Shown here: piece after piece, positions 33,690 through 43,453 of the stretch
Position numbering within the stretch: position 1 is the first letter of the stretch
Layout of the letters: the number at the start of each line of letters is the position of its first letter
The notes under the pieces: generated by a model
Databases searched by the model: none
Seen by the model: only the letters and a program-made list of their open reading frames with translations
Told to the model about the DNA's origin: nothing
NCBI GenBank assembly: GCA_963776505.1
Contig: CAVZNH010000053.1
Span: 190,112 to 254,111, forward strand
Length of the DNA: 64,000 nucleotides
Origin: JAMXLO01 sp963776505
GTDB taxonomy: Bacteria; Pseudomonadota; Alphaproteobacteria; Acetobacterales; Acetobacteraceae
Reading direction: 5' to 3'
Position numbers and translations under genes: made by a program

Positions 33690-34478
33690 ATGTCTGCACA
33701 ACACCTGAGAGCTGCCATGATCACCGGCGCCTCGTCCGGCATCGGCGCCACCTACGCCGACCGTCTGGCCCATCGTGGCCATGATCTCGTCCTGGTGGCA
33801 CGCGACGCGGATCGCATGGAAACACTGGCCGCGCGCCTGCGCACCGAGACCGCGGTTGCGATCGATGTGCTGCCCGCCGACCTGACCGTCGCGGCAGATC
33901 TCGGGCGTATCGAATCGCGGCTCCGCGACGACAAGCGCATCGGCTTGCTGGTGAACAATGCCGGAGCAACGACGCCGGGTGGTTTTGCCGCGGCCGACCT
34001 CGATATGCAGCAACGTCTGATCGATCTGAACGTTACCGCCGTCATGCGCCTGGCGGGCGCGGTGGTGCCGCGCTTCCTGGCCGAGGGCGAGGGCGCAATT
34101 ATCAACATCGCGTCGGTGCTGGCACTCGCACCCGAGCTGCATCCGGGCATCTATCCCGCGACCAAGTCGTTCGTGCTTACCTTCTCACAGTCGTTGCAGG
34201 CCGAGCTTGGCGCTCGCGGCATCTATGTGCAGGCCGTGTTGCCGGCGGCGACGCGAACCGAGATCTGGCAGCGCGCCGGTCGCGACATCAATGCCATTCC
34301 CGGCGTGATGGATGTCGGCGAACTGGTCGACGCCGCATTGGTGGGCTTCGATCGTCGCGAGACAGTCACCATCCCGCCGTTGCAGGATGCCGCCGAATGG
34401 GAGGCATTCTCCGATGCGCGCAAGGCGATGCTGCCAGGTTTCCGCCAGAAGCATCCGGCCGCGCGTTATCAGGTCTGA
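33690..34478 (+). CDS. SDR family NAD(P)-dependent oxidoreductase
   Basis: A 262-aa classical short-chain dehydrogenase. The cofactor motif is MITGASSGIGATYADRLAHR, followed by NNAGATTPG, Ser in INIASVLALA and the catalytic Y-x3-K (HPGIYPATKSFV). ADRMETLAARL suggests an NADP-type Arg. It follows the HCCA isomerase by 19 nt (GGAGTC ribosome site) and precedes a ketopantoate-reductase-like gene. The substrate is unknown. Confidence 0.9.
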   Translation: MSAQHLRAAMITGASSGIGATYADRLAHRGHDLVLVARDADRMETLAARLRTETAVAIDVLPADLTVAADLGRIESRLRDDKRIGLLVNNAGATTPGGFAAADLDMQQRLIDLNVTAVMRLAGAVVPRFLAEGEGAIINIASVLALAPELHPGIYPATKSFVLTFSQSLQAELGARGIYVQAVLPAATRTEIWQRAGRDINAIPGVMDVGELVDAALVGFDRRETVTIPPLQDAAEWEAFSDARKAMLPGFRQKHPAARYQV

Positions 34479-34494
34479 TCGAAAGGCTCCAGCG

Positions 34495-35424
34495 ATGCGC
34501 ATTCTTGTTGTTGGCGCCGGCGCGATCGGCGGCTATTTCGGCGGCCGGCTGCTGCGAGCCGGACGTGACCTCACATTCCTGGTGCGCAGGCGACGGTCGG
34601 AGCAACTCGCCCGCACCGGCCTGTCGATCCGCAGCCAGATCGGCGATGTCGATCTGCCGGCGCCCACGGTGATGGCCGAGAAACTGCGGAACCCGTTCGA
34701 TCTGATTCTGCTGAGCTGCAAGGCGTATGATCTGGAAGATGCGATGGCCTCGTTCGCGCCTGCGGTCGGGCCGAACACTGCGATCCTGCCGCTGCTGAAC
34801 GGCATGCGGCACATCGATCAGCTGGTGGAGCGCTTCGGTGAGCAGGCCGTACTTGGCGGCCAATGCGTGATATCGACCACGCTCAATGAGGATGGCCGTA
34901 TCCTGCATCTCAATGACGCCCACACTCTTACGTTCGGTGAGTGCGACGGTTCGCTGACGCCGCGCGTCGAGGCGATTGCTGCCGAGTTCTGCGGCGCCGG
35001 TTTCGATGCGCGGGCCAGCAGCGCGATCATTCAGGAGATGTGGGAGAAGTGGGTATTCATCGCGAGTTTCGCCGGCATCACCTGCCTGATGCGTGCGCCG
35101 ATCGGCGATATCGTCGCGGCCGGCGCCGGCGACATTGCGACATCGCTGCTCGATGAGTGCGCGCAGGTTGCGCGTCGGCAGGGTTTCCCACCGAGCGACG
35201 CGATGCTGCATCGGATCCGCGCGATGTTCACCACCGCTGGCTCGTTGCTCACCGCATCGATGCTGCGGGATGTCGAGCGCGGCGCACAAACCGAGGTGGA
35301 ACACATCCTTGGTGATCTGCTGCGGCGGGGCGGCGCGCGCACGGAATATCCGCTGCTGCGGATCGCTCACGCGCATCTGGCGACCTACGAGGCGCAGCGG
35401 CGGAGGCGGGAGTCAGCCGCCTGA
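34495..35424 (+). CDS. Ketopantoate reductase family protein (PanE/ApbA)
   Basis: A 309-aa two-domain NADPH oxidoreductase. The N-terminal Rossmann fold is MRILVVGAGAIGGYFGGRLL. Catalytic Lys is in EMWEKWVFIASFAGITCLMR (about 183-202), and the C-terminal helical domain has DVERGAQTEVEHILGDLLRR (about 262-281, the E-x-x-x-I/L motif). True PanE reduces 2-dehydropantoate for pantothenate. Because this copy sits with SDR and HCCA genes, a different 2-oxo acid is equally likely. ATG 34495 follows AAAGGCTCC. Confidence 0.88.
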   Translation: MRILVVGAGAIGGYFGGRLLRAGRDLTFLVRRRRSEQLARTGLSIRSQIGDVDLPAPTVMAEKLRNPFDLILLSCKAYDLEDAMASFAPAVGPNTAILPLLNGMRHIDQLVERFGEQAVLGGQCVISTTLNEDGRILHLNDAHTLTFGECDGSLTPRVEAIAAEFCGAGFDARASSAIIQEMWEKWVFIASFAGITCLMRAPIGDIVAAGAGDIATSLLDECAQVARRQGFPPSDAMLHRIRAMFTTAGSLLTASMLRDVERGAQTEVEHILGDLLRRGGARTEYPLLRIAHAHLATYEAQRRRRESAA

Positions 35425-35427
35425 CGG

Positions 35428-35667
35428 TTACTCTACCGGCCGCGTCGCCAGCGTGCCGTCCGCACGCTCGACGATCGCCGCGACGCGCGCCTCCGCCTCC
35501 GCCAGCTTCGCCTCGCAGTGCCGGCGCAGCGCGGCACCGCGCTCATACGCGGTGATGGCGTCCTCCAGCTTCTGCTGGCCGCTCTCCAGGCCACGCACGA
35601 TCTGCTCCAGCTCGGCCAGCGCGTCCTCGAACGACAGCGCGCTGACGTCGGCGTTCTTGTCCGACAT
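35428..35667 (-). CDS. xseB: Exodeoxyribonuclease VII small subunit
   Basis: A 79-aa helical protein: LSFEDALAELEQIVRGLESG, then QQKLEDAITAYERGAAL. This is the XseB signature. It binds the large nuclease subunit XseA (not in this window) in the enzyme that degrades single-stranded DNA. It is the last member of the overlapping gene chain from the LLM oxidoreductase, 8 nt after the deacetylase-like gene. It meets the ketopantoate reductase gene tail to tail with a 3-nt gap. Confidence 0.94.
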   Translation of the reverse strand: MSDKNADVSALSFEDALAELEQIVRGLESGQQKLEDAITAYERGAALRRHCEAKLAEAEARVAAIVERADGTLATRPVE

Positions 35668-35675
35668 TGGATCTC

Positions 35676-36612
35676 CTACGCCAGCATCAGCGTGCGCACA
35701 TGCGCCGCGGCCGAGGCGGCGAGCGCCTCCAGGTCGTAGCCGCCTTCCAGCACCGAGACCATGCGTCCGCCGCAATGCGCCGCCGCAACGCGCAGCAGCT
35801 CCTGGGTGATCCAGGCATAGTCCGCGGTCTCCACGCGAAGCTGCGCCAGCGGGTCGGCCTTGTGCGCGTCGAAGCCGGCCGAAACGATCAGCAGGCCGGG
35901 GGCGAAGCGGTCGAGCTCTGGCAGGATCGTGTCCGACCATGCCGCGCGGAATGCCGCACCGTCCGAGCCCGGCCGCAGCGGCGCGTTGATGATGTTGTTG
36001 GCGGTGCCGCGCTCCCACGCCTCGCCGGTGCCGGGATAGCACGGGTGCTGGTGCGACGAGGCGTAGAACAGGTCGGGGTCGGCGGCGAACATCGCCTGCG
36101 TGCCGTTGCCGTGGTGCACGTCGAAATCCACCACCGCGACGCGCTGCACGCCCCACCGCGCGCGCGCGTGCAGTGCGGCGACCGCGGCGTTGTTGAACAG
36201 GCAGAAGCCCATCGGACGCGCCGGCTCGGCATGGTGCCCAGGCGGCCGCACCGCGGCGAACGCGGCGCGCGCCCAGCCCTCCATCACCGCATCCACCCCG
36301 GCCACCGCGGCACCCGCCGCGCGCAACGCGGCCTCGGCGCTGCCGGCACTCATCGCGGTGTCGGCGTCGAGCTGCACGGTCTCGCCCTCGGCGGGGCGGA
36401 TCGACAGGATCGCATCGACGTAGTTCGCCGGATGCACGCGGGTGAGCTGCTCGGTGGTGGCGTGCGGCGCCGACTTCGCGCAGCAGGTCGGCGAACTCCG
36501 GGCGTCTCCAGCGCGGCGAGCACGGCGCGCAGGCGATCGGGGCATTCCGGATGATACGGGACCGTTGTCGTGGCGCGAGGCAGGCCGGGTGGGTGATCAG
36601 TGCGGTGGGCAT
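35676..36612 (-). pseudogene. Histone deacetylase superfamily protein (N-terminal frameshifts)
   Basis: A zinc-dependent amidohydrolase of about 310 aa. From 36612, MPTALITHPACLAP is in one frame. After two or three shifts between about 36560 and 36475 the rest is continuous: RPPGHHAEPARPMGFCLFNN, VAVVDFDVHHGNGTQAMFAA, FAPGLLIVSAGFDAHKADPL and SVLEGGYDLEAL. The His pair and Asp/His/Asp zinc ligands are all present. Bacterial members deacetylate acetylpolyamines or small amides (AcuC/HdaH-type). The gene starts 1 nt after the tusA stop. The substrate is unknown. Confidence 0.87.
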
Positions 36613-36613
36613 G

Positions 36614-36862
36614 TCAGTCCTTCTGCTCCGGTTCCTCGGCACGACGGCGGATGACGAAACTGAACACGCCGTTCTCCTCGGACCAGGCGAGCAGCGCGTG
36701 GCCGGTCTCGCGGCAGAATGCCTGAAAGTCGGCGACCGAGGCACGGTCGGTGGCGAGCACGCGCAGCCGTTCGCCGGCCGCCATCGAGCGCAGCGCGCGG
36801 TTGGCGCGCAGCACCGGGATCGGGCAGGCGGTGCCTTTCATGTCGAGGACGGTCTCGCTCAT
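36614..36862 (-). CDS. TusA family sulfurtransferase
   Basis: An 82-aa SirA/TusA-fold protein. The active Cys is in MKGTACPIPVLRANRALRSM (CPxP motif at residue 13), followed by the second strand-helix (LRVLATDRASVADFQAFCRE). It carries persulfide sulfur to tRNA thiolation, molybdenum cofactor or other acceptors. Its ATG overlaps the M23 peptidase stop as ATGA, and its stop is 1 nt before the deacetylase-like start. Confidence 0.93.
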   Translation of the reverse strand: MSETVLDMKGTACPIPVLRANRALRSMAAGERLRVLATDRASVADFQAFCRETGHALLAWSEENGVFSFVIRRRAEEPEQKD

Positions 36863-37530
36863 GCGGGCATCCTGAGACGGCGGGAGCGCAGGAGCAAGCG
36901 AGACCTAATGTTGTTGCCAGTCAGAGGTACTGTCGGTCGGGAAGCGAGAGCTGATAGTACCTTCCGACCACCAAAGGTTACGCCGTCGGTATCGCGTCTG
37001 GCCGTTGTCGTCGCCGCGCCGCCGCCACAACGTGGCAGGCCGAGATAGGGCGTCGGATCGACCGGTCTGCCGTCCAGCACCATTTCGAAATACAGATGCG
37101 CGCCCGAGGCTGACGCCGGTCCTGCCGACAACCCCAAGCCTCTCGCCCGCCGCAACCGTGCGCTTTCCTTCGGCAAAGGCGGGCGAGATCATGCCGAAAT
37201 GGCTGTAGATGCCGACGAAGCCGTCATGCTGGACGAGCATCTCCAGCCCGCCCGGACCCTTGCGCTGAACGCGGATCACGCTGCCAGGCGCAGCCGCGAT
37301 GACCGGCTGATCCCACCGGAGCGGGCAGATCGACACCATCATGGTACGTACCGGCCTCCGGTACGTTCGGCAGAACGCGAGGGCCGAACGGCGATGAGAT
37401 GCAGGCGGCACTGACCGGCGGCAAAAGGCTGGTCGCAAGCAGCGACTCTGCCGTCGCGCCGTGCGAGCGAACTGCCATGATCGCAATCGCCAAGCACAAT
37501 GCATTGCTGCGTCTTGCGTGTGAGCATCAT
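36859..37530 (-). pseudogene. M23 family metallopeptidase (frameshifted)
   Basis: A LytM/peptidase-M23 protein of about 220 aa pieced together from three or four frames. It has a hydrophobic start (LCLAIAIMAVRSHGA), then SAACISSPFGPRVLPNVPEA and the first zinc-motif His/Asp in TYHDGVDLPAPVG. MLVQHDGFVGIYSHFGMIS and the last ligand motif GAHLYFEMVLDGRPVDPTP follow. It would be exported and act on peptidoglycan cross-links or activate amidases. Start and stop overlap the neighbouring genes by ATGA on both sides, so the outer coordinates are sound although the inside is broken. Confidence 0.75.
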
Positions 37531-38606
37531 GGTCTCCCGCGGCGCATAGCCGTCAGCACCTCGGCTTCGAACAGCCGCTTCGCCACGTCGGCCTCGGTCT
37601 CGGAAACGCCGCGCATCGAGGCGGACAGCGCCACCTTGTCCAGCCCGAGCGCGGCCAGGCGCTGCAATCGCGAGATGCAGTGCTCAGGAGTGCCGGCGAT
37701 GGCAAAGCGGTCGATGAATGCTTCGGTCAGAACGCCCGCCTGGCGCGAGTCGCCGCGGGTATGCGCCCGCATGTCATACGAACTGCGCAGATCCTCCAGC
37801 ACGGCGCGATCGCTGTCCGACACAGGACCGCTGGCGCTGCCATGCATCACCGAGAAGCGGGCATGCGTGGTCAGTGAGCCGCGGATCAGATCGCGCGCCG
37901 TTGCGACGTCGGTGTGACAGCCGCAAGGGACATAGGCGCCGAAGCTGATTCCGTCAGGGTCCAGCCCCGCCTCGCGACGCGTTGTGCGCGCGAGGTCGAT
38001 GCCCCACGCGATCCGCTCCTCATCGGCGCCGAGGGCGAACATGACACGGTCGGCGTGACGCGCGGCGATGGCGATGACCCGCTGTCCGCTTGCGGCGACT
38101 TCGACCGGCACCTTTGGCGCCCCTTCGGCGATCCAGTCGATCCGGCTCGTCGGCGGGGCATCGGCAAGCTCCAGTTCGGACATCGGCGGGGCCACCGTGG
38201 TGGGAATGTCGATGTCGTCGAAGGGCACCGAATCGCCGCGCAGATAAGCCTGCAACTGGCGCAGGTGACGCTCGAATGGTGCCAGCCGTGACGGCGCGCG
38301 CCCGAGATGCGCCAGCGCCGAATCGCCGCGGCCGATGCCCAGCACCGCGCGTCCGCCGGACAGGCGTTGGATGCTGGCGATCGAGCAGGCGGTGACCGCG
38401 GGGTGGCGGGTCACGTTGTTGGTCACACCGGTGCCGAGACCGAGGCGGGTCGTCGCCGTGGCCGCCATCGCCAGCGCGACGTAGGGATCGCCCGACAGGT
38501 TCTGCGAATCGACGACCAGCATTCCGTCCCAGCCCGCCGCTTCCCGTTCGCGCGCGGTGCGGGCGGTGGCGCGTGGGGAGGCGACCGTGGTCGTCCAAAG
38601 CTGCAT
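37527..38606 (-). CDS. LLM class (luciferase-like) flavin-dependent oxidoreductase
   Basis: A 359-aa TIM-barrel FMN/F420-dependent monooxygenase or dehydrogenase. GWDGMLVVDSQNLSGDPYVA, TRLGLGTGVTNNVTRHPAVT and VLGIGRGDSALAHLGRAPSR are typical of the luciferase-like family, and the C-terminal AGTPEHCISRLQRLAALGLD is also characteristic. The substrate is unknown. Its stop overlaps the M23 peptidase start (ATGA), so it heads the five-gene chain to xseB. Confidence 0.9.
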   Translation of the reverse strand: MQLWTTTVASPRATARTAREREAAGWDGMLVVDSQNLSGDPYVALAMAATATTRLGLGTGVTNNVTRHPAVTACSIASIQRLSGGRAVLGIGRGDSALAHLGRAPSRLAPFERHLRQLQAYLRGDSVPFDDIDIPTTVAPPMSELELADAPPTSRIDWIAEGAPKVPVEVAASGQRVIAIAARHADRVMFALGADEERIAWGIDLARTTRREAGLDPDGISFGAYVPCGCHTDVATARDLIRGSLTTHARFSVMHGSASGPVSDSDRAVLEDLRSSYDMRAHTRGDSRQAGVLTEAFIDRFAIAGTPEHCISRLQRLAALGLDKVALSASMRGVSETEADVAKRLFEAEVLTAMRRGRP

Positions 38607-38835
38607 GCGCGGTCTCCGATCCTATCCCTTGGGTAGCCGGAGCCGGCCAGGAACGCGAGTCTCGCAGAGAGAGCTTCGGTCAGACGGCGGGCCAGTTTCT
38701 GTTGGTATGAATGTTGCTGTATCCTTGGTCGCGGCGGATCGCATGACGGCCGCCTCGATAGCTGGCTTCGCGCGGTCCCCGTGCAGTGCAGCCGGCCTGG
38801 ATCCCCTGGGCCGCGCTAACCCATGGGAGGCTCCG
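38607..38835. other. Intergenic between LLM gene and solute-binding protein
   Basis: A divergent 230-bp gap. No gene, known repeat or convincing operator seen; it presumably carries both promoters. Confidence 0.3.
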
Positions 38836-40078
38836 ATGCGCGTTGCCCGCCGTTCCGCCCTCGCCCTGCTCGGCTCATCCGCCTTCGCCGGCTTCGTCCG
38901 GCCGGCACGAGCCGGCGGACAAGTTCGTCACCGTCGGCATCAACCTCCCGCTGACCGGCGCCGCCGCCGAGGACGCGACCAACATCCTGCACGGCGCGCA
39001 GCTCGCGATCGAGGAAGCCAATGCCAAGGGTGGCATCGGCGGCTACGAGATCAGCGCCGCTCGTCCTGGACGACGGCACCGCGACCGCCGGGCAGTACGA
39101 TCCGGCGCAGGCGGCGATCAACACCCGCAAGATGGTCGTCGACCCCACTGTGGTCGCCGCGGTCGGCCCGATGGCGAGCGGCAGCGGCAAGGCGATGGCG
39201 CCGCTGCTCAGCCAGGGCAACCTCGCCACGGTGACGCCGAGTTCCACCAACCCCGACCTGACCGATCCGAAGTTCGCCGAAATGTACCGGCCCGCCGGCA
39301 AGGCGATCTACTTCCGCACCTGCACCACCGATGCCTTCCAGGGTCCCAACATGGCCAATTTCATGGCGGACCAGCTCAAGGTGAAGTCAGTCTTCGTGGT
39401 GGACGACACCGGCGCCTATGGCGTGGGCCTCGCCGATGCGTTCCAGGCGCAGGCGGCCAAGCGCGGGATGCAGGTGATGGGGCGCGACCGCGTCGATCCG
39501 CTGATCAGCGACTACCGGCCGCTGCTGACCAAGATCAAGAACCTCGGGTCCGCAGGCGCTGTATTGCGGCTCCAGCGCGCTGGCCGGGGTCAAGCTGGTC
39601 AAGCAGAGCTACGAGATCATGCCCGACATGATCAAGGCGGGCGGCGACGGACTGCACCAGGCGTCGATCCTGGCCGGCGCCGGCTTCCCGGCGGCGCAGG
39701 GCTGGTACAGCACCATCGCCGCGCCGCACATGCTGGACGATGCCAAGCTGTCCGACTGGCTGGCGAAGTTCCGAGAAGCGCTGGAACACGCCGCCGGCGG
39801 ACTACTCGATCACTGCGTACGATGCGGCGCTGGTGATCCTGGCGGCGATCGAGGCCGTGGCGAAGTCCGGCGCGCCGGTGACGCGTGGCGCGGTGCGCGA
39901 CGCCATGCAGGCCGGCAAGGTGGACACGTTGCAGGGACCGATCTCGTTCGACGCCAACGGCGACCTGAGCTCGCGCGTGGTCAGCGTGTTCCAGGTGCGG
40001 CAGGACACGGCGCATCCGGTCAACGACGTGGTGCACCAGTTCAAGTACATCGGCGTGGCGCTGGCCGACAACAGCTGA
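38836..40078 (+). pseudogene. ABC transporter branched-chain-amino-acid-type solute-binding protein (frameshifted)
   Basis: A periplasmic LivJ-like binding protein of about 410 aa from four or five frames. It has a signal peptide (MRVARRSALALLGSSAFAGF, VRPARA) and then TVGINLPLTGAAAEDATNIL, NTRKMVVDPTVVAAVGPMAS and SVFVVDDTGAYGVGLADAFQ. It continues through MIKAGGDGLHQASILAGAGF to DYSITAYDAALVILAAIEAV and the stop at 40078. Shifts are near 38918, 39058, 39555 and 39795. GGGAGG lies 6 nt before ATG 38836. No permease or ATPase genes are adjacent, so it may be an orphan or sensory binding protein. Confidence 0.83.
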
Positions 40079-40166
40079 AGCAATGCCAGCGCGAGAACCG
40101 AAGCCCAGAGCGTCGCGCGATGTTTGGCGCGCATGCGATGGGGCTGAGGGTCAGGGGGAGGAAACG

Positions 40167-40652
40167 ATGTTAAGGGCACTTTGTGCCATAACTCTCATCG
40201 TCGCCACAGTCACCTCGGCGATGGCTCAAACCAAGGACTCGCCCCTTGTGGGATTATGGAAGCTTGTAAGTTGGGAAGCGAAAGGCTCCGCAAACCAAAC
40301 AATCAAGGCTTATGGCGATCATCCCGGGGGTGTATCTCTCTTACACGAACGGGCCGAATGATCTTCCTCATGATCGGTGACAATCGTACGGCACCCACCA
40401 CTGTCCCTCCGACCGACGCAGAGGTGACAAAATTGTACGCGACACTGTCAGCGTTTGACGGCACGTACAAGGTCGAGGGAAACAATGAATTCGTCTTTCA
40501 TGTCGATGATACCTGGAACCAAACATGGACCGGGACTGACCAGAACTCGGGAATTTGATATCAGTGGGAACAGCCTTACGGTCACCTTCACGACGAAGAA
40601 TACCAGCGGCAACGATATAGCGGTGACGGTGAAGGCAGAGCGTACCGAATAG
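40167..40652 (+). pseudogene. Exported lipocalin-like domain protein (frameshifted)
   Basis: An approximately 160-aa protein whose base composition is clearly lower in GC than its neighbours. Signal peptide MLRALCAITLIVATVTSAMA, then VGLWKLVSWEAKGS. After a shift near 40335, RTGRMIFLMIGDNRTAP and FDGTYKVEGNNEFVFHVDDT follow. After another shift near 40545, FDISGNSLTVTFTTKNTSG follows. This is the pattern of the lipocalin-like (Lipocalin_5) family, small beta-barrels of unknown ligand. GGGGGAGG precedes ATG 40167. It may be horizontally acquired. Confidence 0.7.
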
Positions 40653-40763
40653 CCCAAGGGACGCACGCGAAGTCTGGCCCCCGCGCGGTCATGGTCTGCT
40701 GATCCTGCCGACGCGGCAGCGTGAGTGCGGAGCACGTTGGCGTTGTGCTAGGCTTTTCGCTCC

Positions 40764-41668
40764 ATGTCCCAGCACCGCATCGGCATCGACCTCGGCGGCA
40801 CCAAGATCGAGATCGCGGTGCTGGCGCCCGATGGCAGCGAGCGCCTCCGCCACCGCATCGACACGCCGCACGGCTATCAGGCCTCGCTCGAGGGCATCGC
40901 CGGCCTGGTGCGCGACGCGGAGGCGCAGCTTGGCGTCACCGCCACCGTCGGCATCGGCATCCCCGGCGTGATCAGCCCGGCCACCGGGCTGGTGAAGAAC
41001 GCCAACTCGATCGCGCTGAACGGCCACACGTTCGACCGCGACATCAGCGCGCTGCTCGGCCGCGAGGTGCGGGTGGAGAACGACGCCAACTGCTTCGCGC
41101 TGTCGGAGGCGACCGACGGCGCCGGCGCCGGCCAGGGCGTGGTGTTCGGCGTCATCCTCGGCACCGGCTGCGGCGGCGGCATCGTGGTGGACGGCAAGGT
41201 GCTGCGCGGCCGCAACCACGTCACCGGCGAGTGGGGCCACAATCCGCTGCCCTGGCCGCGGCCGGATGAGACTGCCCGGGCCGGCAATGCTGGTGCGGCC
41301 ACTGGGGCTGCCTGGAGACCTGGGTCGCCGGCCCGTCGCTGGCGCGCGACTGCGACGGCGAGGGCGCGCACGACGCCTCCGGCATTCCGGCCCGCGCCGC
41401 CGCCGGCGAGACGCGGGCGCAGGCGGCGCTCGATCGCCATGCCGACCGGCTGGCGCGCGGGCTGGCGCAGGTGGTCAACCTGCTCGATCCCGACGTGATC
41501 GTGCTGGGCGGCGGGCTGTCCAACATGGACCATCTCTACACCGCGCTGCCGCCGCTGGTGACGCCGCTACGTGTTCAGCGACTTCGTGCAGACGCCGATC
41601 GTGCGCAACAGGCATGGCGATTCATCCGGCGTGCGCGGCGCCGCCTGGCTGTGGCCGGCCAGGCGTGA
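40764..41668 (+). pseudogene. ROK family sugar kinase (frameshifted)
   Basis: A kinase of about 300 aa of the fructokinase/N-acetylglucosamine kinase type. ATP site GIDLGGTKIEIAVLAPDGSE, then VGIGIPGVISPATGLVKNAN, catalytic VENDANCFALSEATDGAG and GVILGTGCGGGIVVDG. After a shift near 41272 the zinc motif CWCGHWGCLETW is present in another frame, then VVNLLDPDVIVLGGGLSNMD and, after another shift near 41567, SSGVRGAAWLWPA. All ROK motifs are therefore encoded. The stop overlaps the next start as GTGA. The sugar is uncertain. Confidence 0.85.
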
Positions 41669-43033
41669 GCGCCGTGCCCGCGTTCTGCCGCGACTGTCTG
41701 GCCGAGGTCGATGGCAGCAGATGCGCGGCGTGCGAGCAGCGCCCGCATCGTCAGCCATCCCGAACTGTTCGACCTGACCATCGCCCACATCGACTGCGAC
41801 GCCTTCTACGCCAGCGTGGAGAAGCGCGACCGTCCCGAGCTCGCGGCCAGGCCGGTCATCGTCGGCGGCGGCGTGCGCGGCGTGGTCACCGCCGCCTGCT
41901 ACGTCGCGCGCATCTACGGCGTGCGCAGCGCCATGCCGATGTTCAAGGCGCTGAAGGCGTGTCCCGACGCCGTGGTGATCCGTCCCGACTTCGCCAAATA
42001 CGTCGCGGTCGGCCGGCAGATCCGCGCCATGATGGCGACGCTGACGCCGCTGCTGCAGCCGCTGTCGATCGACGAGGCGGTGCTCGACCTCGCCGGCACC
42101 GAGGCGCTGCACGGCGCGCCGCCCGCCATCGTGCTGGCCCGCTTCGCCCGCGAGGTGGAAGCGACGGTCGGCGTCACCGTCTCGATCGGCCTGGCCGCCA
42201 ACCGGCTGCTGGCGAAGATCGCCGCCGGCCGCGACAAGCCGCGCGGCTTCGCGGTGATCGGCGCCAGGGAGGCCGCGTCGCTGCTGGCGCCCGAGCCGGT
42301 CCGGCTGCTGCCCGGCATCGGCCCCACGCTCGCCCGCCGGCTCGCCGCCCAGGGCATCACCCTGCTCGGCCACCTCCAGGCGCTGAGCGACCGCGAGGCG
42401 CTGCGCCGGCTGGGCGACGATGGCCCGTCGCTCGCCGCGCCGCGCCCGCGGCGAGGACGTGCGCCGGGTCGATCCGGCGCGCGAGACCAAGTCGATCAGC
42501 GCCGAGACCACGTTCGATACCGACCTGACGCGCCCGGCCGACCTGGAGCGCGCATCTGTGGCGCCTGGCCGAAAAGCTGGCGCGGCGGCTGAAGGAGAAC
42601 GAGCTGTCCGCCGGCGGCGTGGTGCTGAAGCTGAAGACCACGGATTTCGCCATCCGCACCCGGGCGGCGCGCCTGCCGAGCCCCACCGTGCTGCCCGATC
42701 GGCTGTTCGAAGCCGCCAGCACGCTGCTGGCGCGCGAGGCGACCGGCACGGCGTTCCGCCTGATCGGCATCGGCGCCAATCCGCTGCTGCCGCTCGGCGG
42801 AGGCCGATCAGGGCGACCTCGCCGATACCGAGACGCCGCGCCGCGCCGCTGCCCAGGCGGCGATCGACGCGCTGCGTCAGCGCTTCGGCGATGCGGCGAT
42901 CGGTCGGGGGAGGGGATGGCCGGTGGCTCGCGAGCCCCCTCCCCTAACCCCCTCCCGCGAGGGGAGGGGGAGTAGCACGGGTCACGCCTCGGGCGGCGCC
43001 GCGGCGATCGGGATCTCGCGGGCCTCCGGCTGA
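41665..43033 (+). pseudogene. dinB: DNA polymerase IV with N-terminal zinc ribbon (frameshifted)
   Basis: Y-family translesion polymerase. GTG 41665 gives a small zinc ribbon (AFCRDCLAEVDGSRCAACEQ). After one extra base near 41735 the catalytic core follows: LFDLTIAHIDCDAFYASVEK (first Asp pair), VVTAACYVARIYGVRSAMPM, PLSIDEAVLDLAG (SIDE motif) and LPGIGPTLARRLAAQGITLL. The little-finger domain (SISAETTFDTDL, AFRLIGIGANPL) is split by shifts near 42430, 42560 and 42800. Homology ends near 42910; the frame then runs through a palindromic repeat and antisense into the next gene, so the true stop was probably lost. Confidence 0.87.
42935..42972. repeat. GC-rich palindromic repeat, inverted copy
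   Basis: Same unit as at 25489, here in the orientation of the left arm. It lies between the convergent dinB and DUF4167 genes. Confidence 0.7.
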
Positions 43034-43102
43034 TCGCCGGTGCCCGGGCGCGCGCACCTCCGCCTCCTCGGTCTCGCCGGCCGGCTGGCTGCCCTCCTCG
43101 CC

Positions 43103-43453
43103 TTATAGGGCCGGCGCGGAGCCGCCCTGCTGCTGGCCGTTCTGCTGGTTCTGCTGCGCCGCCTGGTTCATCGCGTTCAGGATGCGGAAATAGTGCTCGG
43201 CGTGCTGGAAGTAGCCCTCCGCCATCACCCGGTCGCCGCCGCTGGTCGCATCGCGGCCGAGCTGGAGGTATTTCTCGAACAACTGCTGCGCCGTTCCGCG
43301 GATCCGGAGATCGGGACCGTTGCTGTCGAAGACGTGATTGCGGTTGAGCGGGATGCCGCCGCCGCCGCCTCCGCCGTGATGCCGCAGCCCGCCGCCTCCA
43401 CCCCCGCCGCCACCAGGTCGATGGCCGCGTCCACGCATGCGTTTCATGTTCAT
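43103..43453 (-). CDS. DUF4167 domain protein
   Basis: The open frame is 116 aa: a basic, Gly-rich N-terminus (MNMKRMRGRGHRPGGG, with runs of glycine) and then the DUF4167 core (NHVFDSNGPDLRIRGTAQQL, RVMAEGYFQHAEHYFRILNA). The core is found in many alphaproteobacteria, probably as an RNA-associated protein of unknown role. The frame stops at TAA 43103, but family-like acidic tail sequence (PAGETEEAEV, then PEAREIPIAAAPPEA) continues to a stop at 42982 with one more shift. The native protein was therefore probably about 155 aa. prmC lies 235 nt upstream on the same strand. Confidence 0.8.
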   Translation of the reverse strand: MNMKRMRGRGHRPGGGGGGGGGLRHHGGGGGGGIPLNRNHVFDSNGPDLRIRGTAQQLFEKYLQLGRDATSGGDRVMAEGYFQHAEHYFRILNAMNQAAQQNQQNGQQQGGSAPAL

